A DNA stretch of 64,000 bases. It comes from Clostridium homopropionicum DSM 5847. Lineage in GTDB: Bacteria > Bacillota > Clostridia > Clostridiales > Clostridiaceae. Shown in pieces: positions 1 through 7,549 of this stretch. The notes beneath the pieces are model-generated. The model was not told where the DNA came from and searched no databases. It saw only the letters and a list, made by a program, of their open reading frames with translations. Positions within the stretch are counted from its first letter, which is position 1. The number at the start of each line of letters is the position of its first letter. The stretch spans positions 62,001-126,000 of the forward strand of contig NZ_LHUR01000012.1 of NCBI RefSeq assembly GCF_001263795.1, written 5' to 3'. Both the position numbers and the translations under genes were made by a program.

Positions 1-873
1 TTCTGAAAAAAGTTCTGCAGTTGGTTTATACTCGTAGGTAAAATACGGCTTAACCATATACTTTCTAATATCAAAGTTTTCTCTATCCATATCTAAAAAA
101 AGTAGATTTTTAATATGAAGAATTCCAATTATATTATCAGTAGTGTCCTTATAAACTGGCATACGTGAAAACTGCTCTTTTTTAAACACCTCTACTAGAT
201 CTTCATATGAAGTCTCAACTTCGATGGCTATCATGTCAGTTCTAGGAACCATAACATCCTTTACTTGAGAGTCTCCAAATTCAAATACATTGTAAATCAT
301 TTGCTTTTCTTCTACTTCAAGTACGCCCTCTTCATGACTTACATCAACAATAGTTTTTAACTCTTCTTCTGTAATATATGGCTTGCCCATCTCTACTCTA
401 CTTCCAAATACTTTACCAATTCCATTGGTAATAAAAGTAAAAATTATAGAGACTGGCTTTAATACTATAGTTATTAGATATATTGGTTTTGCCACCATTA
501 ATGAAAACTTTTCTGAATTTCTAGCTGCTAAGGATTTTGGAGTTATTTCTCCAAATATTAATACTAGCACAGTCATTACAGCGGTAGAAATTCCAACACC
601 TTTATCTTTAAAAAGACTTATGGCAATAGAAGTTGCTAAAGCTGAGGCTCCTATATTAACCACGTTATTGCCTATAAGTATTGCACTTAATAATTTACCT
701 GGATTTTCCACTAGCTTGCTTACTAATTTTGCTCCCTTAACATTTTCATCTACCATATGTCGTATTCTTATTTTACTTAAGGACATCAAAGCTGTTTCTG
801 AAGCTGAGAAGAAAGCTGAAAAACCTAGAAGAATAGCCAAAACTACTAACTGCCATGTACTGTCTGATTCCAA
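1..873 (-). CDS. CNNM/CorC (HlyC-type) membrane protein with CBS domains, 3' part cut by window edge
   Basis: The minus strand is open from base 873 to base 1 (291 codons) with no stop, so the C-terminus lies outside the window. The N-terminus has hydrophobic segments around SAFFSASETALMSLSK and LLSAILIGNNVVNIGAS, then FGEITPKS, which are hallmarks of the CNNM (DUF21) transmembrane domain. A cytoplasmic part with EEGVLEVEEKQMIYNV and DVMVPRTDM is the first CBS motif of the CorC/HlyC family, and a second CBS region begins near FSRMPVYKD. Family members are linked to Mg2+ or other cation efflux; the old name hemolysin is misleading. I chose the TTG at 873, about 11 bases after AGGAG; an in-frame GTG at 885 sits directly on that site and is less likely. 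The family call is firm, the substrate unknown. Confidence 0.88.
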   Translation of the reverse strand, partial: MESDSTWQLVVLAILLGFSAFFSASETALMSLSKIRIRHMVDENVKGAKLVSKLVENPGKLLSAILIGNNVVNIGASALATSIAISLFKDKGVGISTAVMTVLVLIFGEITPKSLAARNSEKFSLMVAKPIYLITIVLKPVSIIFTFITNGIGKVFGSRVEMGKPYITEEELKTIVDVSHEEGVLEVEEKQMIYNVFEFGDSQVKDVMVPRTDMIAIEVETSYEDLVEVFKKEQFSRMPVYKDTTDNIIGILHIKNLLFLDMDRENFDIRKYMVKPYFTYEYKPTAELFSE

Positions 874-977
874 ATCAAACCACACTCCTAATTATAATTT
901 TAAATTTAAAATAATTATACCATAATTACTTAACACTATGTATGAATTTTTACATATTTTCTTCACTTCTATTCAAA

Positions 978-3143
978 CTATTGCAAATTGAACCATGCAT
1001 TAAACCAGAAGATAGAACCTGAATATAAATTACTTTTTGCTCCTAACTCTCCTCCCATTAACTCTGCAAGTCTCTTGCAAATAGACAATTCAAATCCTGT
1101 GCCACCATACTTTCTTGTGACAGTACTATCTTCTTGAATATATGATTCAAATAGTTCTTCCTTTGTAATATTATCAATTCCAATACCTGTATCATATATT
1201 TCAAATCTAATTAACACTTTATCTTCTTCTTTTGTTTCCAATAAAACCTTTAAACTTACTTCTCCATCAAAAGTAAACTTTATTGAATTACTGAGTAAGT
1301 TTATAATAATTTGATTTAACCTTTCTTCATCCCCAAATATAATTTCAGGTATATCGTCTGATATGGTGTAAGAGAAACCTATACCTTTTTTATCTGCCTT
1401 TACAGACATTATACTTACAAGGTTTTTAATCAACATATACATATTAAATTTATGATTATTTAAATTTAATTTACCTGCTTCTATTTTAGAAAAATCTAAA
1501 AGACAATTCACAATATTAAGCAATACATTGCCAGCACTTTCAACCGATTCTATTAAATCTTTTTGACTTTGATTTAAATTAGTTTGTTTTAATAGTTCAT
1601 TTATACCTATTATGGCGTTAATTGGAGTTCTTATTTCATGGCTCATATTCTCTAAAATTTCATTTTTCATCTTAACAGAATCATCTGCAGCGTTTTTTGC
1701 CTCTATTAACTTATATTCTGTGTTTTTTAATTCAGTAATATCTTGATAAACAACAATAATATAGCCATTCTCTGGTGAATATGCTGAAAGCAAGAACCAT
1801 TTATCTTTTAAATTTATATATTTTTCAATTTGTGTCTTTTCTCCCATTTTGCTATTAGTACTAATTTCCTTTATCCAGTTGAATATTTCCTCTTTATTGC
1901 TGCAATAAATCTCTGATACCTTTTTACCTGAAATATCTTTATCCATTAAACCAGTTAGCTTTTCATAAGCCTCATTTACCTTTAAAAATACATAATCTTT
2001 CTCATTATTTATTTCATTCTTTTCTACTTTAAGATAGGCAAAGGCATATATTAGGCTTTCAAATAAGTGTCTATATCTGTGTTCATTTTGTTCTATTTTC
2101 TTTTGATATTCATTTAAACTCTCTAGCATTTTATTTGCTACTCTAGATAAGTTATCAAACTCATTATCCCCTTTTACAGGTAGTCTATAGGATAAATCAC
2201 GTTTCTTTTCAATATCCATAAAAATTTTACTTAAATCTTGCAAAGGTATTAGTACTATTTTTTCAAGAATAAGTAAAAGTATAATTCCAAAAATAAGTCC
2301 ACTTACTATAAGGCTAGAATTAAATATTATTCTAGTTTTCATACCCTCTAAATAAATTCCCCTTCCATTTTCTATTAACAATTCAAGCTTAGGATCTCCA
2401 AATACATCCTTAATAACAGTTGAACCTATTATTCTATTTTCATCTAATATTGTTGATTTGAAATCAGAATGCACTATAGTTCCTGCAAAAATACTATAAT
2501 TATTCAATGGATTTTTTTCATAATATTTTTCTATATATATGGAATAATTATCTACACCACCTAAAGTATGTATTTCATCATTGCTTAAATGTCTTCCCAT
2601 GATAATAATACCTCTAACGGGACCTCTTCCATCAGTTCTAACTATTGGTCTACATGAGATAAGCATAATTCCATTTTCCATGGAAATAATTCCTTTACAA
2701 GGTTTTATATTTAATTCCTTAGTATTATTCTTATATATAATTTTCTCTTTTATTTCTTTCAAAATCTGGTCAAATTCAGCATCTCCAATTTCTACTTTTT
2801 CTTTAAAAATAACCTTTCCATCTAGATTTATAAAAGAAATAGCATTCAACTTTATTGGATTTGATTCTAATCCAGTCAAATTAGCTACAATAAATTCTTT
2901 GTTTCCATCATTAATAAATTTATAGCTGTCATCCCATCTTGACCAATCTAGGTTAAGAGTATCTAAATTAGTTATGTTATCTTGAATAATTCTTAAAGCT
3001 TGTGAAATATGTTCATTTAAATTATTTTTCTCTATTTGCTTAAATTTATTTCCTAAAACATATATAGACAAAACATGGTATACAGTAGTTAAAATTAACA
3101 CTATAAGGCATACTATAATAATTGTTTTCTTTCTAATATTCAT
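978..3143 (-). CDS. membrane sensor histidine kinase, CHASE4-HAMP-PAS-HisKA-HATPase
   Basis: A 721-residue orphan sensor kinase. One membrane segment lies at about 8-30 and a second at about 275-300; between them is an extracellular CHASE4-like sensor containing LDWSRWDDSYKFI. A HAMP linker (about 300-350), a PAS domain (about 355-475), a HisKA domain with the H-box NMSHEIRTPINAI (phospho-acceptor His502) and a HATPase domain follow. The N-box EERLNQIIINLLSNSIKFT and G1 box YDTGIGID are intact. The G2 box reads GGTGFELSI instead of the usual GTGLGLSI, so the second glycine is Glu685. There is no receiver domain and no response regulator gene beside it, so its partner is unknown. Start ATG has an AGGAG site. 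It is separated from the upstream nuclease gene by a terminator, so it is probably a single-gene unit. Confidence 0.93.
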   Translation of the reverse strand: MNIRKKTIIIVCLIVLILTTVYHVLSIYVLGNKFKQIEKNNLNEHISQALRIIQDNITNLDTLNLDWSRWDDSYKFINDGNKEFIVANLTGLESNPIKLNAISFINLDGKVIFKEKVEIGDAEFDQILKEIKEKIIYKNNTKELNIKPCKGIISMENGIMLISCRPIVRTDGRGPVRGIIIMGRHLSNDEIHTLGGVDNYSIYIEKYYEKNPLNNYSIFAGTIVHSDFKSTILDENRIIGSTVIKDVFGDPKLELLIENGRGIYLEGMKTRIIFNSSLIVSGLIFGIILLLILEKIVLIPLQDLSKIFMDIEKKRDLSYRLPVKGDNEFDNLSRVANKMLESLNEYQKKIEQNEHRYRHLFESLIYAFAYLKVEKNEINNEKDYVFLKVNEAYEKLTGLMDKDISGKKVSEIYCSNKEEIFNWIKEISTNSKMGEKTQIEKYINLKDKWFLLSAYSPENGYIIVVYQDITELKNTEYKLIEAKNAADDSVKMKNEILENMSHEIRTPINAIIGINELLKQTNLNQSQKDLIESVESAGNVLLNIVNCLLDFSKIEAGKLNLNNHKFNMYMLIKNLVSIMSVKADKKGIGFSYTISDDIPEIIFGDEERLNQIIINLLSNSIKFTFDGEVSLKVLLETKEEDKVLIRFEIYDTGIGIDNITKEELFESYIQEDSTVTRKYGGTGFELSICKRLAELMGGELGAKSNLYSGSIFWFNAWFNLQ

Positions 3144-3247
3144 GCTATTTCTCCTGAATTACATTACTTTATATTAGATTATGTTGCACTTATAAATATG
3201 AGTATTCTATACACCTTACAGATTTCCTCTTTTTAAAGATAAATAAA

Positions 3248-3283
3248 AAAGCTATAAATGACGTAAATATCATTTATAGCTTT
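3248..3283 (-). terminator. Rho-independent terminator after the YhaM-like gene
   Basis: Perfect 14-bp arms (AAAGCTATAAATGA and its complement) with an 8-base loop, followed on the minus strand by TTTTTTATTT. It lies just after the stop of the YhaM-like gene and before the sensor kinase gene, separating the two transcription units. Confidence 0.85.
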
Positions 3284-3287
3284 CATT

Positions 3288-4184
3288 TTAAACATACAAT
3301 CTTGTTCCTATTCTTCTATCATACTCAGACCAAGTTTCAGGTAAAGTAATTTCCCTTACCTGATTTACTTTATTCATGGTAGCATCAATATAGTCAGCAT
3401 AGTGAACAATAAAAGCTTCTTCTGTATTTGTAGCTTTTGGTGATCCAAATTCAGGTTTCCCGTGATGCTGAACTATGCACCCCTTTAATCTTTGTTTAAA
3501 ATCCTCACTATATATTTCCCCACCTGTTCTAAAAGCTTCTTCGATCATATTTATTCCAATAACAATATGTCCCTCCATATTTCCTCTTAAAGTAGTAGAA
3601 AAAGGTCCATCAAAAAAATACTCTTCTATTTTTCCTATATCATGAAGTTTTGCAGCAAGTATAGCAATTTCTTTATTTCTACAATCATATCGATGGGCCA
3701 TAATCTTAGCCATATACATTACATTTAAGGAATGTTCTGCAAGTCCGCCTATATAATTATGATGCTGCTTAAGTCCACCTATTCCCTTTTTGAACTTTTC
3801 AACAAATTCTTCATTCTTAAAAAAATAATTGTTTAGTTCAATTGACTCTCTAGTTTTAAACTCTTCCTTGGATATATATTCCAATTCTTTCATTATATCT
3901 TCTATTGGTCTTTTCACAGCAGGGAGATAGTCCTCTAACTCAAAATCATCAACTTCCTTAAATTCCGAAACTTCAAATATATTGCCATTTTCACCCTTTA
4001 CCCAAAGTACACTGCCAATATCTAATTCATCTGCCTCATCTGATAAATTAGCTTTTATATCTCCACTTTTATCTCCTAAAAAGGCTATGAGTTTTCCATT
4101 TTCTTTTGAAAGCTTTTTCATGAGCATCAAAGTAGTTTCTACATTTTCATCTTTATTTATATCCTTTGCTAGTATAGTCTTCAT
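3288..4184 (-). CDS. yhaM: 3'-5' exoribonuclease YhaM-type, OB-fold plus HD domain
   Basis: A 298-residue protein with an N-terminal nucleic-acid-binding OB-fold (FLGDKSGDIKANL, GSVLWVKG) and an HD metal-dependent hydrolase domain. HD ligands are seen in HHNYIGGLAEHSLNV, KLHDIGKIEEY, GHIVIG and QHHGKPEFGSP, followed by EAFIVHYADYIDA, the layout of B. subtilis YhaM (about 314 residues), which trims RNA and some DNA from the 3' end. The frame extends to a TTG at 4190, but AAGGA is 9 bases from the ATG at 4184, so that start is preferred. It ends in a strong terminator. No operon partner is evident. The family call is firm; the in vivo substrate is inferred from family knowledge. Confidence 0.9.
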   Translation of the reverse strand: MKTILAKDINKDENVETTLMLMKKLSKENGKLIAFLGDKSGDIKANLSDEADELDIGSVLWVKGENGNIFEVSEFKEVDDFELEDYLPAVKRPIEDIMKELEYISKEEFKTRESIELNNYFFKNEEFVEKFKKGIGGLKQHHNYIGGLAEHSLNVMYMAKIMAHRYDCRNKEIAILAAKLHDIGKIEEYFFDGPFSTTLRGNMEGHIVIGINMIEEAFRTGGEIYSEDFKQRLKGCIVQHHGKPEFGSPKATNTEEAFIVHYADYIDATMNKVNQVREITLPETWSEYDRRIGTRLYV

Positions 4185-4257
4185 CCACAATCATCCTTTT
4201 TAGAATATACTTTTGTGTAAAAAACGCTTATACTTATTTTTATCAAAAGATAAAGTT

Positions 4258-4722
4258 TTATTCTGATTTTTCTTCAATCAATTCATTGTCCTTAAAAACT
4301 CCTTGAAGTTCTAATTCTCCAGCCTCATTGTAATATTTGCCAGTTCCGTTAGCATTGCCATTTTTTAATTGACCTTTATAATTTATTTTTCCATCTTCAT
4401 AGTAAATGGTTCCTACACCATCATAAAGTCCATCCTTCCATTCTCCTTCATAATTTACATTGCCATTTTCATAATAGGATTTCCCAAATCCATTGGGTTT
4501 TCCATTTTTAATTTCTCCCTCATAAGTTAGTTTTCCATTACTATCATAAATTTTTTGTTTTGAATTATCAGCTTTTGTATTCCCTGAGTTCTCCTCTACT
4601 TTAGAATTTTCTATTGTTTTGTCCTTGCCTATTGAAAAACTGCCGGCTTTATAAATTAAAGAAGTCAGTATAACAAATCCAATGGCTATTGATAGAAAAA
4701 TCCACAACTTTTTATTTTTCAT
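4258..4722 (-). CDS. membrane-anchored MORN-repeat protein
   Basis: A 154-residue protein with one N-terminal membrane segment (about 7-25), a polar Ser/Asn/Lys linker (30-58), then four 23-residue MORN-type repeats beginning near 66, 90, 113 and 136, for example LTYEGEIKNGKPNGFGKSYY. MORN repeats form beta-hairpin surfaces; in bacteria they often lie outside the membrane. The single signal-anchor suggests the repeats face the cell wall. The start lies 2 bases from the stop of the upstream AI-2E-family permease, so the two are co-transcribed. No enzymatic motif is seen. A role in the envelope or sporulation is only an inference from the partner gene. Confidence 0.75.
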   Translation of the reverse strand: MKNKKLWIFLSIAIGFVILTSLIYKAGSFSIGKDKTIENSKVEENSGNTKADNSKQKIYDSNGKLTYEGEIKNGKPNGFGKSYYENGNVNYEGEWKDGLYDGVGTIYYEDGKINYKGQLKNGNANGTGKYYNEAGELELQGVFKDNELIEEKSE

Positions 4723-4724
4723 AA

Positions 4725-5777
4725 TTATAATACTCCTGTTCTATGTAAAACATTGTAAAAAATCACAAGAAAGATACAAAAAAACATACCTAGTACTCCA
4801 TTCGCCATAACTCCAATAAACAGAGCCGCTAATATGGCTACAGGATGTACACCAAGTGATGTAGATACTATTTTAGGCTCAACAATTTGACGGGTTATAT
4901 TGGCTAATAAATATAATGCTATGATTGCAACAGCTGAAACATAGTTCTGATAAAATAAAAATATTAAAGCTATTGGTATATAAATTAGTCCCATACCAAC
5001 AATAGGTAATATATCAAAAATAGCAGATAAAAAGCTTAGTAAAAGTGCATATTTTACTCTGATAATAGAAAAACCTGTTAAAGTAATTAAAAAGGTTATA
5101 AACACTACTATTAAATATGAAAATGCATAGTTGAGAAGCATCTTTTTAGATTCTTGCACTGTGCTTATTATTTCATTATTTTTTTCTGAGGGGATCATAT
5201 GAATAATCTTTTCCTTAACAGTTGACATATCCTTTGTAAAATAGTAAGTACTGATTAGTGTAAAAAATATTACCATAACTACATATGGAATTGATGAAAA
5301 AATAGAAATAATTCCTCCTAAAAGTGTAGTTGTAAAATTTAATGTGGCATTTGATAGTTTATTTATATTGCTGGAGAGATTACTTTCGATTGTACTTATA
5401 ATGCTTGGATCTAAATTACTATAAAATACATATAATCTATCATAAATATTAGGGATCAAAGCTGAATTGGTAGATAGGTAAGTTTGTATAGTTTTTGCTA
5501 GCTGTACAGCCTCCTGAATTAAGTGATATATACCCCAAAATAACAAAATAGAAATAAAAATAAAAAAAGTTACTGTTGAAATTAATGATGCAATAGATCT
5601 TTTTATTTTTAGTTTTATTATTAAAAATCTTGTTGGCTTTATTAGAATTAATGAAAAAACAAAGGCTAATGTAAAGGGTAGTGTGTAGGTTAAAGTCTTA
5701 AAGAATATTAGAAAAACCAATGTATAAACAGCAAAAAAAATTGCAACTTTATCTATTTTTTTTAAAACTCTTTCCAT
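4725..5777 (-). CDS. AI-2E family (PF01594) membrane permease, possibly YtvI-like
   Basis: 350 residues with about eight membrane segments: paired N-terminal helices (15-55), one near 65-90, a long soluble segment (about 90-150) and a C-terminal bundle. The family signature is in FTLISTYYFTKD, ALLLSFLSAIFDILPIVGMGLIYIP and VGVHPVAILAALFIGVMANGVLG-like stretches. The superfamily includes the AI-2 exporter TqsA and the sporulation protein YtvI; length and the basic KPTRFLIIKLKIKR loop resemble YtvI, but I cannot settle this by eye. First gene of a two-gene unit with the MORN protein. A second family member is at 11572-12624. Confidence 0.82.
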   Translation of the reverse strand: MERVLKKIDKVAIFFAVYTLVFLIFFKTLTYTLPFTLAFVFSLILIKPTRFLIIKLKIKRSIASLISTVTFFIFISILLFWGIYHLIQEAVQLAKTIQTYLSTNSALIPNIYDRLYVFYSNLDPSIISTIESNLSSNINKLSNATLNFTTTLLGGIISIFSSIPYVVMVIFFTLISTYYFTKDMSTVKEKIIHMIPSEKNNEIISTVQESKKMLLNYAFSYLIVVFITFLITLTGFSIIRVKYALLLSFLSAIFDILPIVGMGLIYIPIALIFLFYQNYVSAVAIIALYLLANITRQIVEPKIVSTSLGVHPVAILAALFIGVMANGVLGMFFCIFLVIFYNVLHRTGVL

Positions 5778-5917
5778 TTAAATCGCCTCCTAATACTATT
5801 TTAGTAATATAAAAATGCTATATTCTTTGTAAGATAATTATAAATCTATAGCAAAACAGAGTATAGTTCAAATTATATATAAAAACAGCTAAAGTTTCAA
5901 CCTATAATTTGGAAATT

Positions 5918-5984
5918 AAAAGGCTATTTATTAAGATATGCTTTATTCTATATACCAAGAAAAACAATCTTAAAAATAGCCTTT
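5918..5984 (-). terminator. probable terminator of the antiporter gene
   Basis: AAAGGCTATTT(A)TTAAGAT pairs with ATCTTAAAAATAGCCTTT, with one bulge and a loop of about 30 bases. It lies 40-110 bases downstream of the antiporter stop on the minus strand. The following T-run is weak (TTTTAATTT), so efficiency is uncertain. Confidence 0.5.
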
Positions 5985-6025
5985 AATAATCTATGGAGGT
6001 TATACTTCAATTCAATTTTATTTAA

Positions 6026-7252
6026 TTATTCTTCCAGCTTTAATAATTTAGCCAAATACTTAGATGTACTTGCTTGGAAGGTTAGTGTAATAATTATGGC
6101 AGTGAAGGTTACTGATGAAATAATCTCTGAGTTAGGAAGCTTCATAGAAACAAGCATTCCTGCTAGTGCTGCTGGGATTACTCCAGTTTCCCTTATCCAC
6201 ATAAGATACATTATTTCTTTAAAAGTCCATTTAGCCTTTCTATCAAACATTACAGAAACAAAAGCCGATACTGGTCTTGCTACAAATATTAAAATTAATA
6301 CTACAAGTAAATCGCTTTGCCAGTATTTAGCTAATACATCAAATTGGATATGAGTTCCTAACATAACGAATATCATCATTCTTAATATTATTGTCATTAC
6401 TTCTTTAAATCTGCTTTGCGTTATATAATGTTCTTCCGGTATAAAACAATTTAGCATTTTCTTATTTCCACATATCATACCAACTATGAATACTGCCATA
6501 AATCCACTAAAATGAAAATGCTCTGAAAACACATAAGCTCCTATTACAGTTACAAGAGAAATCTCTGAAGGAAATTCCTTCAAAAATCCCATTCTGTTTT
6601 CAGTTATAAGCCTAGTTGCAATTAATCCAAAGATTGTACCTACAATTATTCCACCACCAGCTGTTTTAAGCAATTCCAAAGCACTTTCTCCAACTGATAA
6701 TGAACCTCCTGTTAAAGCACCTAGTATGGAAAAAGTTATGATTGCACCAGCAGCATCATTAAAAGCTGATTCAGAGATAATAGTTTGCTTGAGTTTGCTG
6801 CTTATTTTCATATTTTTAAATAATGGAACTAAAACTGATGGATCTGTAGATGCTATTACTGATCCTATTAAAAGAGCAAACATTAAATCTAAATGAAATA
6901 TTTTTGCAGCAAAAAAACCTGTTATAGCAGTTGAAATTAATACTCCAACAGTAGCTAAAAGAAGGACTGATAACTTCACCTTATTCAATACCTTAAGTTC
7001 TATTTCTCTACCGCCATCGTATAATATATACGCTGCACCAAAGGTCAATATCAACTGATTACCTAAAGGATACCTGTCTATATTAATTAAATTTAAAAAA
7101 GATGGTCCAAGTATTACTCCTGCTAATATGAATAATACTACATCAGGAAGTTTAACAATATCACTAATTTTTGCCATAACTACTCCTGATAAAATTACAA
7201 CTGCTATTAATTCTAATAATTGCTGTGTTGCTTCTATTGTTTCTGTACCCAT
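6026..7252 (-). CDS. CPA-family cation/proton antiporter (NhaP/KefB-like)
   Basis: 408 residues with about 12 predicted membrane helices and almost no soluble tail. Characteristic stretches are FGAAYILYDGGREIEL, LLIGSVIASTDPSVLVPLF (helix with the T-D-P unwinding motif) and IISESAFNDAAGAI, where the FND motif is the expected ion-binding centre of CPA transporters. These proteins exchange Na+ or K+ for H+ across the cytoplasmic membrane. There is no TrkA-N or RCK regulatory domain. The start is ATG behind a GGGGGGAG site. Monocistronic by position: neighbours on both sides are separated by more than 240 bases. The ion preference cannot be read from sequence by eye. Confidence 0.88.
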   Translation of the reverse strand: MGTETIEATQQLLELIAVVILSGVVMAKISDIVKLPDVVLFILAGVILGPSFLNLINIDRYPLGNQLILTFGAAYILYDGGREIELKVLNKVKLSVLLLATVGVLISTAITGFFAAKIFHLDLMFALLIGSVIASTDPSVLVPLFKNMKISSKLKQTIISESAFNDAAGAIITFSILGALTGGSLSVGESALELLKTAGGGIIVGTIFGLIATRLITENRMGFLKEFPSEISLVTVIGAYVFSEHFHFSGFMAVFIVGMICGNKKMLNCFIPEEHYITQSRFKEVMTIILRMMIFVMLGTHIQFDVLAKYWQSDLLVVLILIFVARPVSAFVSVMFDRKAKWTFKEIMYLMWIRETGVIPAALAGMLVSMKLPNSEIISSVTFTAIIITLTFQASTSKYLAKLLKLEE

Positions 7253-7457
7253 AATTCCACTCCCCCCTTATTTCTAAAGTAACCTTGATTAGCAATTTTG
7301 ATATTACTCTATTTTAGTTTAACTTTCAATATATTGCGTTTTTTACATAATAATCAGTAAATTTGCACTGTAAAACAAAATATTGCCCTAAAAATATTTC
7401 AAACTCAAATCTCTTTTTTCGACTTTAGTCCAAAATTGTTAAAAAAAATTAACAAAA

Positions 7458-7504
7458 AATTTTAAGACTAGAGCCAAATTTCTATTGACAATAGTCTTAA
7501 AATT
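7458..7504 (-). terminator. 13-bp perfect inverted repeat, probable mprF terminator
   Basis: Arms AATTTTAAGACTA / TAGTCTTAAAATT flank 21 bases. On the minus strand the second arm runs into TTTTGTTAATTTTTTTT, fitting an AT-rich Rho-independent terminator 46 bases after mprF. The plus strand carries TTGACA-18-TATTAT (7485-7514) partly inside the same structure; I regard that promoter-like string as probably fortuitous. Confidence 0.55.
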
Positions 7505-7549
7505 ATTGTATTATATAGTTTTAAATACTTTCTAATATTTTATTGTTTT

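Noticed and set aside
383-925. Plus-strand open frame of 180 codons
   Set aside because: It lies opposite the CNNM/CorC gene, whose minus-strand translation has clear family motifs. The plus-strand product has no recognisable domain or ribosome site.
7485-7514. TTGACA-18-TATTAT on the plus strand after mprF
   Set aside because: It would drive antisense RNA into mprF and falls within an inverted repeat better explained as the mprF terminator. No gene or RNA starts downstream on that strand.
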